A stretch of 9,397 nt of DNA from an uncultured Campylobacter sp. (GTDB taxonomy: Bacteria > Campylobacterota > Campylobacteria > Campylobacterales > Campylobacteraceae): positions 1 to 9,397 of the forward strand of contig NZ_CALIJA010000211.1 of NCBI RefSeq assembly GCF_938017615.1, given 5' to 3'. The notes under the pieces were generated by a model. It was not told the origin of the DNA, searched no databases, and saw nothing but the letters and a program-made list of their open reading frames with translations. The translations under genes and the position numbers were made by a program. Positions 1 to 6,276 of the stretch are shown here, one piece after another. Position 1 is the first letter of the stretch. Each line of letters begins with the position of its first letter.

Positions 1-341
1 GTTAGCTGAAATTTTAAAATTCTAGAATTCGTCGCACTTCCGTCGTATGAAAAAATTCCACTAGAAGTAAAATTTAAAACATTAAAATCCCGTAGCGGTG
101 CAAATTCCAAATCATTAGAATTTTACGACGTCTTAAAATTTCAAGCATCAAAAATTCTGTCGCGATGCAAAATTTTAAAATTTAGCGCAATCGCGAGCCG
201 TAAAATTCTATAAAATTCTGTGGGGTTTCAAAGCCTATCCAAAATTTAAAGATAAATTTCATAAATCCATAAAGCCTCGGCAAGCTGCGAAATCCGGGCG
301 AAATTTCAAAATTATTATTCTAAAATTTGAGCCCCACCTAT
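1..341. other. AT-rich noncoding spacer downstream of ccsBA, dense in RAATTY palindromes
   Basis: I find no convincing gene, tRNA or small ORF with a ribosome binding site here. The stretch consists largely of imperfect AT palindromes, for example AAATTTTAAAATTT (170-183) and AATTTTAAAATT (10-21). A pair of AATTTTA/TAAAATT arms flanks a GACGTC core at 119-140. AAAATTCT followed by AT or GT occurs at 151, 202 and 212, and the last two are direct repeats 10 bp apart. I count 17 matches to RAATTY in these 341 bases, far above the density in neighbouring genes. A weak terminator-like hairpin for ccsBA lies at 274-299. The gene to the left is outside the window, so its 3' or 5' flank may be included. 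Confidence 0.75.
274..299 (-). terminator. possible terminator-like stem-loop after ccsBA
   Basis: Read on the minus strand, GCCCGG pairs with CCGAGGC, giving six base pairs with one bulged base around a 13-base loop. It is followed by a moderately T-rich run, TTTATGGATTTATG. It begins about 43 bases past the ccsBA stop. The stem is short, the loop large and the T tract interrupted, so this is a weak candidate. Rho-dependent or no termination is also possible. Confidence 0.3.
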
Positions 342-3300
342 CTAAAGTCTAGCCGATTTGCCCGAGCGGAAATACGCTCCGATTGCAAGAGCCACCATCG
401 AAGCGATCATCACATACGCCCAGCCTGGCACCGGGATGCGCTCGCCGCTAGCGTAGGAGTGCATACCGCTTAGGTAGAAATTTACACCAAAATAGGTCAT
501 TATGACGCTAAAATACGCAAACATCGAGGCTACGGCAAAAGCGAATTGATTATTGAGCTTAGGCATAAACCTAAAATGCACTACTACCGCGTAGATCAAA
601 ATCGTAATGAGCGCCCAGGTCTCCTTCGGATCCCAGCCCCAGTATCGCCCCCAGCTTTCGTTCGCCCACACGCCGCCTAGGAAGTTGCCGACCGTCAGCA
701 AACAAAGCCCTAGGATCATCGACATTTCGTTGATATGCGTAGCCTCCGTGATATTGCGAGCGATTTCGGGGTTTTTCTTATCGAACAGAAACATCACGAG
801 GGTAAAAATTCCAAGCAGCATGCAAAGGCCTAAAAACCCGTAGCTTGCTGTGATTACCGAGACATGGATCGTAAGCCAGTGCGATTTTAGAACCGGCTGG
901 AGATTGGTGATCTGCGGATCGATGTCGCTAAGATGCGCCACCATCAGCGTGATGCCCGCCATTATCGAGGTAAGCGCCAGCGAGATTGCAGATTTGCGTG
1001 AGAAAAAAATGCCGCTTAGCGACAGCGCCCACGCGATATAGATGAGTGATTCGTAGGAGTTGCTCCACGGCGCGTGCCCCGAGACGTAGCCGCGCAGCGC
1101 AAGACCCGCGGTATGCGCGATGAATGCGACGATATTTACGATATAAACGAGCTTAAACGCGCCGCCTAAGCGAAGAGTGGGCTTCATCATCCGCAAAAAG
1201 ATAAAGATCAGAAGCAAAAATCCCGAGATAGTGTAGATCGGAAAGAGGCGCTTAAAAATTTTAGCCTTATTAAATAAAATTTCATATTTTATCGCGCTTT
1301 CGCTAGGCATTAGGTTTGCGCCGTTTTGTGCCTGGTATTTTTTGACGTAGCTTAGCATCTTTTCCGCGCCGCTCCAATCCCCGCTTTCTTGGGCATAGAC
1401 CACGGACGAAACGAATATTCCCATCATCTTTTTAACTTCAGCAGATTCGTTTTGATCCAGCGCATCGCCTAGATATAGCGGCGAAAGCCACTCGTTATTT
1501 TTAGCGTTCTTAACCGGAATAATTCTAAAATAATCCCCCATAAACGCCGAGTAAAAGACGTTTACGCGCTCGTTTACCTTGATGATCTCTTTATCTAGCA
1601 CGCCACGATTGCCCAAAGGCTTGCGGTTGATCTCCTCGACCATTTTATCGAGCTTGTAGTAGCTCTCGCCGCCTTTAAATTCAAAAAAATCCATCATGCT
1701 GGCGTGGCTTTGCTTCTCATCCATACCTAGAATTTTCTTAAGCTCCGGCTCGCTAACCTTGATAATCGGCGCACGCCTCCAGTAGCTTTGATTTAGCATA
1801 AACGAAAGCGCAGCGGCGTTATGGTTTAAAATTTCGCCATTTAGCGCCTTGTAGTTGTCGGCGCGGTAAATTTTATTTAAAAGCTCCCTAGAAACTGTAT
1901 CAAAAGGCTCCATTCGCCCATCAAATCCCTGAATTACGAGGCTTGCTAAATCCTCACTAAATTTAGGATCAAATTTCGGCACGGCTAGCTCGCCTCCCAT
2001 AGTAGAAAAATTATGCGGCGGGACGGAGTCTTGCTCCGCTGCAGATTCTTGCGAAACGGAGCTCTGCTTGGAATTTTCGGCGGCGGAATTCGGCGCGGAA
2101 TTTTGCGAAGCCGGATCTTGCACACTAGCCGAGCTTTGCGGCGCGGAATTTTCTGCGGCTGCGTTTGAGGCAGAATTTTGCGAAGTAGAATTTTGAGTCG
2201 TGGAGCTTTGTTCGGCATTTGCTGTGATAGGATACAATGCGCTCAAGCTCAAAGCCAATGCGCCTACAAATGCTAATGCTGCGCCTTTAGTGCCGCGTCG
2301 CGATTTTTTGGCGCGTTTTGATGCAGAGTTTTCTGCGGAGCTTGCGGGCACCGAGCTAGACGCCGAATTTTTAGAATTTACATCTTTTTCTCGAGCAAGA
2401 TGCGTATTTTCGCTGATTAAGCGCGAGAGCTTGAAAAAGCGCGAGCCCCGATTAAAAAAGTTAAAAAACATCCCTACGCAAAGCAAAAAATAGCCGATGT
2501 AAGTTGGAACTTTGCCGGGGTCTTTATTGACCGAAAGCACGGTACCACGCTCATCCGTGTCGTATGAACTTTGGAAAAATCGGTATCCGCCGTAATCGAG
2601 CACGTGATTCATAAAAATATCATAATCAAAGCTCGTATTGCCGTCTTTTAGCGTGATTTCACTTTTATATCCGGAGGGCGAATTGGTACCCGGATAGCGA
2701 TCCATCACAAAATCGCGAAGCGCGATTTTAAAAGGCAGATGAAGCATCTTTGGCGCCAAAGCTACGATGAAATTCTTATCACCTACCTTGTAGCTAGCAC
2801 CATGCGAATCCCTAGGTACGTAGATTTCGCGACTCTGCCCTGCAAAGCTTAGTGTAGCTACTACGCCGGGCTCACCCGGTAAATTCGTATCGACTGGGAC
2901 GAATTTCTCGACCGCGGAGCTAAGTAGGCTAACGGGGGCGAAATTTATTTCGTCAAAGCTGTAAAGCAAGAGATTGCCTAGCGGATTATCCTTGTTTCTC
3001 TTAAGCGTCGCAGTGCTCATATCAGCCATTTTAGTGGCGTTTATATCAAGACTTGAGTTTAAATAGAATTTGCCGTCTTTGGATTTTATGTAGATAAAAT
3101 TCTTACTTTTAGGCTCTGCATTAAAAGTGATACTAAGCTCGCCTATCTCCATGCTTTCACCCGATTGCAAGGAGACGTTTTGACTACCGACATTGTTTGA
3201 AAATAATAGTTCCACGCGCGCAGGAGCCTGTCCGGTCGGATCTTGCACCCATTTTAGCTCGCCGTGTTCTATTAGCTCTTTAAATTTTAAATTTGCGATC

Positions 3301-3764
3301 CTGCCCTCTACGTCTAGATTGAGATCAAAGTTCATCCGTCCCGCGCCGTTTAAAAATTTGCTCTCGTCAGCAGATATAAACTCGCCGTCGCTGCCTAAAG
3401 TAAGAAGCTGAACGACCTCGTCTTTAGTCGTTACGATCGAGCTCTCGCTGCCCTCTCTTATATGGATATTGCCCTCAAAGCCGAAATATCTCGTCAAAAT
3501 CGCTCCAGCAAGCATAAACAAAAAGCTCGCGTGAAAGATCAGCGCAGGTAGCGTGCGAAGCTTAATCATGCGGTAGCGATAGATATTGTAGGTTAAATTT
3601 ATTCCCAAAAGCACCATCAGCGCGCCAAACCATGCAGTAGAATAAACCATCGCCCAAGCTACTTCCGTACCGTAAGCGGTCTCTACGAAAGTGGCGATCG
3701 CACAGGCTAGCGCCAAAATCAGTAGCATCACTGACGCGCACTCCATACTAAAAAATGTCTTCAT
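342..3764 (-). CDS. ccsBA: CcsBA, fused system II cytochrome c heme exporter/synthetase
   Basis: This integral membrane protein carries heme to the periplasm and forms the thioether bonds to CXXCH of apocytochromes c (System II). The N-terminal CcsB/ResB half has membrane segments near residues 8-28, 37-57 and 72-92, a periplasmic domain, and a helix near 421-438. A basic stretch, a signal-like helix (494-517, ending ANA) and a Ser/Asn/Ala-rich repeat linker (518-588) lead to a periplasmic domain. The CcsA half starts near 842 and carries the heme-handling motif WANESWGRYWGWDPKETW at 1033-1050. Candidate heme ligands are H78 and H1063 (membrane pair) and H967 and H1102 (periplasmic pair). They keep nearly the spacing of His83, 858, 761 and 897 as I remember them from Helicobacter hepaticus CcsBA. 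H884 is another candidate. At 1140 residues it is longer than the 936 I recall for that protein, partly because of the linker. The start is fixed by AAAGGA at 3770-3775, five bases before the ATG. It is probably transcribed alone from the promoter at 3805-3810. Confidence 0.96.
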   Translation of the reverse strand: MKTFFSMECASVMLLILALACAIATFVETAYGTEVAWAMVYSTAWFGALMVLLGINLTYNIYRYRMIKLRTLPALIFHASFLFMLAGAILTRYFGFEGNIHIREGSESSIVTTKDEVVQLLTLGSDGEFISADESKFLNGAGRMNFDLNLDVEGRIANLKFKELIEHGELKWVQDPTGQAPARVELLFSNNVGSQNVSLQSGESMEIGELSITFNAEPKSKNFIYIKSKDGKFYLNSSLDINATKMADMSTATLKRNKDNPLGNLLLYSFDEINFAPVSLLSSAVEKFVPVDTNLPGEPGVVATLSFAGQSREIYVPRDSHGASYKVGDKNFIVALAPKMLHLPFKIALRDFVMDRYPGTNSPSGYKSEITLKDGNTSFDYDIFMNHVLDYGGYRFFQSSYDTDERGTVLSVNKDPGKVPTYIGYFLLCVGMFFNFFNRGSRFFKLSRLISENTHLAREKDVNSKNSASSSVPASSAENSASKRAKKSRRGTKGAALAFVGALALSLSALYPITANAEQSSTTQNSTSQNSASNAAAENSAPQSSASVQDPASQNSAPNSAAENSKQSSVSQESAAEQDSVPPHNFSTMGGELAVPKFDPKFSEDLASLVIQGFDGRMEPFDTVSRELLNKIYRADNYKALNGEILNHNAAALSFMLNQSYWRRAPIIKVSEPELKKILGMDEKQSHASMMDFFEFKGGESYYKLDKMVEEINRKPLGNRGVLDKEIIKVNERVNVFYSAFMGDYFRIIPVKNAKNNEWLSPLYLGDALDQNESAEVKKMMGIFVSSVVYAQESGDWSGAEKMLSYVKKYQAQNGANLMPSESAIKYEILFNKAKIFKRLFPIYTISGFLLLIFIFLRMMKPTLRLGGAFKLVYIVNIVAFIAHTAGLALRGYVSGHAPWSNSYESLIYIAWALSLSGIFFSRKSAISLALTSIMAGITLMVAHLSDIDPQITNLQPVLKSHWLTIHVSVITASYGFLGLCMLLGIFTLVMFLFDKKNPEIARNITEATHINEMSMILGLCLLTVGNFLGGVWANESWGRYWGWDPKETWALITILIYAVVVHFRFMPKLNNQFAFAVASMFAYFSVIMTYFGVNFYLSGMHSYASGERIPVPGWAYVMIASMVALAIGAYFRSGKSARL
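2058..2210 (-). repeat. 72-bp (24-codon) imperfect tandem repeat inside ccsBA
   Basis: The linker between the CcsB and CcsA halves has two full 24-residue units and the start of a third. Each begins with QSS (residues 519, 543 and 567) and contains SQNSA followed by AAENS. On the plus strand the string GAGCT[C/T]TG recurs at 2059, 2131 and 2203, exactly 72 bases apart, and each unit shares GAATTTTGCGAAG. The encoded sequence is Ser/Asn/Ala/Gln-rich, so probably disordered, and should lie on the periplasmic side of the preceding helix. A repeat like this can change copy number by slippage or recombination without breaking the frame. Confidence 0.85.
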
Positions 3765-3804
3765 TGATTTCCTTTAGATTTACGAGGGTTTTCAAAATCG
3801 CGAG

Positions 3805-3833
3805 ATTTTAGCAAAAATTGCTTAATTTTTCAT
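3805..3833 (-). promoter_or_regulatory. probable ccsBA promoter
   Basis: On the minus strand TTTTTGC is followed by TAAAAT (3810-3805). This matches the extended -10 typical of Campylobacter sigma-70 promoters, which usually lack a strong -35. The hexamer ATGAAA at 3833-3828, 17 bases upstream, is a loose -35 match. Transcription would start near 3798, leaving a leader of roughly 34 bases with the AAAGGA ribosome binding site. This is judged by eye only. Confidence 0.5.
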
Positions 3834-4007
3834 TTTACGACTTGCAAGCGCACGCCTACTAGCGTAGCTCAAATATGCGTTAAGATGCTTTTATAAAGCG
3901 GTAAAATTCTCTTCTTAGGCATTCGCTTAGGAATTTAACGGCGCGGATAAATTTTGTAAAATGCTGCAGAATTTGGCAAAATTCTATGTAAATTTCATGC
4001 GCCATCT

Positions 4008-4041
4008 CACAGCGTAATTTCTAATTTAGAATTCCGCTGCG
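4008..4041 (-). terminator. long stem-loop 32 bases past creA, terminator candidate
   Basis: In the minus-strand transcript CGCAGCG pairs with CGCTGTG (one G-U pair). One mismatch, four AATT pairs, one bulged base and CTA/TAG follow, closing a three-base AAT loop. That makes 14 pairs in 34 bases. No T run follows on either strand, so it does not look like a standard intrinsic terminator. It may protect the creA mRNA 3' end, act with Rho, or belong to a genome-wide intergenic element. The G-U pair makes the minus-strand RNA the better folder. Confidence 0.4.
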
Positions 4042-4073
4042 ATAAAATTCTATCTTTGCGTAATTCCTTCTTA

Positions 4074-4565
4074 TTATTTTTTGCCTTGGGTATATGCGAG
4101 CTCGCACACGTCGCCCACAGCTTGGTGGCACGGGATCGCCGAGATCGAGTTATTGGGCGAGCCATCGATCACTTTGTCTGAATAAACCAAATAGATTAGC
4201 GAGCCCTGCACCGCGTCGTAAAGCCTGACTACATGGGTCTTTTTGAAGATCAACGAGCTGCGTTTTTCAAAAATATCCTCTTTTTTCAGCTCCTCTTTAA
4301 TGATGATTTTAGGCGCTGTCTGCACGCACGACACAGAGGCTTCGGAGCGATCCTCCTCCACGCCGATGATCTCTTTGGCGCCGCCTTTTTTGGCATAAGA
4401 GACGTAGCAGGTTACTCCATCAACCTTAGGATCTTTAACCGCGATAACTTCGATGCGATCGTCTTTGCCAAAAATTCTAAACGAAGTATTTACGCTACCT
4501 ACGAGATCGTAATCGCCCGCGCAAGCAAAAGCCGCTAAAATCGCTACTAGAATAAATTTTTTCAT
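4074..4565 (-). CDS. creA: CreA family exported protein of unknown function
   Basis: The 163-residue product closely follows Escherichia coli CreA. It keeps GSVNTSFRIFG, then KDPKVDGVTCYVS, AKKGG, a VSC motif, KRSSLIFKKTHVVRLYDA and YSDKVIDGSPNNSISAIP. CreA is a periplasmic protein with no established biochemical role. Residues 1-16 are a signal peptide ending ACA, so the mature protein would start at Gly17. C53 and C80 lie in the conserved core. The C-terminus is longer than in E. coli and adds C146 and C154, a possible second disulfide. I start at the ATG at 4565 because AAGGA (4575-4571) sits five bases upstream. An ATG two codons earlier overlaps that site, and a longer version would add residues before the signal peptide. 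The gene stands alone, without creBCD, and diverges from the pgm operon. Confidence 0.92.
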   Translation of the reverse strand: MKKFILVAILAAFACAGDYDLVGSVNTSFRIFGKDDRIEVIAVKDPKVDGVTCYVSYAKKGGAKEIIGVEEDRSEASVSCVQTAPKIIIKEELKKEDIFEKRSSLIFKKTHVVRLYDAVQGSLIYLVYSDKVIDGSPNNSISAIPCHQAVGDVCELAYTQGKK

Positions 4566-4591
4566 AATCATCCTTTGGAATTTTAGCGGCG

Positions 4592-4599
4592 ATTTTATC
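4592..4599 (-). promoter_or_regulatory. -10-like box for creA
   Basis: The minus strand reads TGATAAAAT, with the TAAAAT hexamer at 4597-4592. Transcription would start about 20 bases before the creA ATG, just ahead of AAAGGA. A second AT-rich option, TATTAT, lies slightly upstream. No good -35 is visible: TTGCTT at 4623-4618 is about 20 bases away, longer than ideal. The whole 4566-4663 spacer serves two divergent genes. Confidence 0.4.
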
Positions 4600-4628
4600 A
4601 TTTATAATATAAATATTAAGCAAGTTTT

Positions 4629-4636
4629 TATAAAAT
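4629..4636 (+). promoter_or_regulatory. -10-like box for the pgm-alr-lemA operon
   Basis: TTTTTATAAAAT puts a TATAAAAT box at 4629-4636 behind a T run, in the Campylobacter style without a recognisable -35. The start would fall near 4643. The ribosome binding site AAAGGA at 4653-4658 is five bases before the ATG at 4664, giving a leader of about 20 bases. No operator-like palindrome is evident besides the AT-rich tract shared with creA. Confidence 0.45.
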
Positions 4637-4663
4637 ACCGCGATTTAAATTTAAAGGAATTTT

Positions 4664-6034
4664 ATGATCGAAGATATCTTCAGAGAATACGATATTCGCG
4701 GCATCGTGGGCGAGGAGCTAAACGAGCGCAGCGTAAAGGCGATCGGCTTTGCTCTGGGCAAACATATCGCAAATTTAGGGCTTGAGCGCGTTAGCGTGGG
4801 ATACGATGCCCGTCTTAGCGCGGATGAGCTTTTTGGCTATTTCGTAAGCGGGCTAAATTTTGCCGGACTGCGAGTTTATAATATCGGCTTACTACCGACG
4901 CCGGTGGGCTATTTTAGCGTATTTACGCATAAATTTGACGCAAACGTAATGATTACCGGCTCGCACAATCCCAAAAATTACAATGGCTTTAAGATCACGA
5001 TCGGCACGGATAGCTTCTTTGGCTCGGATTTGAAACGCCTAGGTGCGCAGGTGCGGGAGCTGATTGGTTCAAATTTTGAAATTCCAACCGACACAAGCGC
5101 CCAGAAGTACGACATCTTAAGCGAGTATCTAGCATATTTTGAGAAAGAATTTGCGGCTCTTAAGGGCTTTGCCGCGCCTTTTATCATTGACTGCGCAAAC
5201 GGCGCGGCAGGCGTTACGACTACTAAAATCGTCGAAAGGCTAGGACTAAACGCTAAAGTTTTGTTCCCGCAGCCCGACGGCAACTTTCCAAACCACCACC
5301 CGGACCCCAGCGAGGAGAAAAATTTAGTGGATCTCAAAGCTGCGATGAAACAAGACGGCGTGGCTTTGGGCTTCGGCTTTGACGGGGATGCAGATAGGAT
5401 CGCCGTGCTTACGCCGCGCCGCAATATCAAGGGCGACGAGCTAGCCTGCCTGCTTGCTCTAAACATGCACCATCCGCGCATCCTAGGCGAAGTCAAATGC
5501 TCTCAAGCGATGTATGATACCATCGATAAGATCGGCAAAAGCTTCATGGGCAAGACCGGCCACAGCAATATCAAAAAGGCGATGAAGGAGCTTGGTATCG
5601 ACCTTGCCGCCGAGGTTAGTGGGCATATCTATTTTAAAGAGCGATATTTCGGCTTTGATGACGGCGTATATGCGATGATGCGCGTGCTTGAACTCGTAGC
5701 TAAAGGATATGATTTAGACGCCGAGCTAGACAAGCTGCCGCGGGTTTTTAGCACCGACGAGATTAAATTTAATACGAGCGAGGAGGCGAAATTTAAGATC
5801 ATCGAAGCTCTTAAAACTCAAATCCACGCAGGTATCGCGGAGCTGCCACCCATCCGCGATATTATCGAGATCGACGGCATCAGAGTGCGGTTTGATGACG
5901 GCTGGGCGCTCGTACGGGCAAGCAACACCACGCCTGTGATCGTAACTCGCTTCGAGGCCAGCAGCCCCGAGTTTCGCGACGAGATGCAGCGCGTATTTTT
6001 AGGTAAACTAGAAAATTTAAAGGACCAGAGATGA
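4664..6034 (+). CDS. phosphomannomutase/phosphoglucomutase (AlgC/ManB type)
   Basis: This cytoplasmic alpha-D-phosphohexomutase interconverts the 6- and 1-phosphates of mannose and/or glucose, feeding sugar-nucleotide synthesis for lipooligosaccharide, glycans or capsule. At 456 residues it has the four-domain length of Pseudomonas AlgC, and all the motifs are in place. The phosphoserine loop TGSHNPKNYNGFK has catalytic Ser100. The metal loop GFDGDADRIAVL has D240, D242 and D244. The sugar-specificity loop EVSGH spans 317-321, and the phosphate-binding loop RASNTTP starts at R418. Sequence alone does not settle mannose versus glucose preference, so I give no symbol. The EVSGH and RASNTTP motifs favour the dual-specificity PMM/PGM group over GlmM. 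The start is set by AAAGGA five bases upstream. It is the first gene of a tight six-gene run, and its TGA overlaps the next ATG (ATGA, 6031-6034). Confidence 0.95.
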   Translation: MIEDIFREYDIRGIVGEELNERSVKAIGFALGKHIANLGLERVSVGYDARLSADELFGYFVSGLNFAGLRVYNIGLLPTPVGYFSVFTHKFDANVMITGSHNPKNYNGFKITIGTDSFFGSDLKRLGAQVRELIGSNFEIPTDTSAQKYDILSEYLAYFEKEFAALKGFAAPFIIDCANGAAGVTTTKIVERLGLNAKVLFPQPDGNFPNHHPDPSEEKNLVDLKAAMKQDGVALGFGFDGDADRIAVLTPRRNIKGDELACLLALNMHHPRILGEVKCSQAMYDTIDKIGKSFMGKTGHSNIKKAMKELGIDLAAEVSGHIYFKERYFGFDDGVYAMMRVLELVAKGYDLDAELDKLPRVFSTDEIKFNTSEEAKFKIIEALKTQIHAGIAELPPIRDIIEIDGIRVRFDDGWALVRASNTTPVIVTRFEASSPEFRDEMQRVFLGKLENLKDQR

Positions 6035-6276
6035 ACGAATCTGAAAAGCAAGAGGTTGAGAAAAATATAAAAGAGCTTTTAGCTGCGAGAGCGGAATTTT
6101 TTAAATTCTTAGATGAGCGCGTGCCAAAAATCGCGGATACCGATGTATTTGATTTCGAGCGCGCAGGTGCGGCTAGCTTGAAAGAAGTTTATGCGAAATT
6201 CTACGGATACGACTACGCCGCGCGCAAGCTGCTGCCATATTTATACCGCACTTATGGGCTAGACTTCGATGTCTGA
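6031..6276 (+). CDS. small conserved-looking protein of unknown function, Tyr-rich C-terminus
   Basis: I do not recognise this 81-residue protein. The N-terminal ~30 residues are charged and probably helical (many E and K, no signal peptide). Residues 54-75 hold seven tyrosines (54, 58, 60, 62, 70, 72 and 75) around AARKLLPYLYRTYG, and the C-terminus is acidic (LDFDV). I predict no membrane segment, so it is likely cytoplasmic. It is supported as a gene by AAAGGA at 6019-6024, six bases ahead of the ATG. It also shares ATGA with the mutase stop and overlaps alr by eight bases, which would couple translation on both sides. Codon use looks like that of its neighbours. A role linked to the mutase or alanine racemase is only a guess from position. 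Confidence 0.8.
   Translation: MNESEKQEVEKNIKELLAARAEFFKFLDERVPKIADTDVFDFERAGAASLKEVYAKFYGYDYAARKLLPYLYRTYGLDFDV

Larger units (their letters stand above)
3765..4073. other. spacer between creA and ccsBA
   Basis: This 309-base stretch has no ORF that I can support. From the ccsBA side it contains the ribosome binding site, the probable promoter, a T/A-rich middle, and a long stem-loop at 4008-4041 just past creA. It carries two copies of AAAATTCTAT (3978 and 4044), the string that also recurs in the spacer at the left end of the window, and a near copy, AAAATTCTCT, at 3903. I count eight RAATTY matches. No tRNA or riboswitch fold is recognisable. Confidence 0.7.

Noticed and set aside
1..341. 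CRISPR array or IS remnant in the repeat-like spacer
   Set aside because: The repeated strings are short, irregularly spaced and AT palindromic. There are no uniform spacers, terminal inverted repeats or transposase fragments.
2200..2493. 97-codon open frame on the plus strand opposite the ccsBA linker
   Set aside because: It runs antisense through the low-complexity linker, lacks a ribosome binding site and recognisable protein features, and is explained by the composition of the ccsBA repeat.
3890..3906. Small GCTTT/AAAGC hairpin as a terminator or regulator
   Set aside because: Only five pairs with a three-base loop and no T tract. Such structures are common by chance in AT-rich spacer.
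4566..4601. Longer creA start adding residues MIKSPLKFQRMI
   Set aside because: It would place charged residues before the signal peptide and ignores AAGGA located five bases ahead of the ATG at 4565.
4978..5496. 172-codon minus-strand open frame inside the mutase gene
   Set aside because: The plus-strand frame has every catalytic motif of the mutase. The reverse product is a Ser/Lys/Arg/Pro-rich string with no domain.
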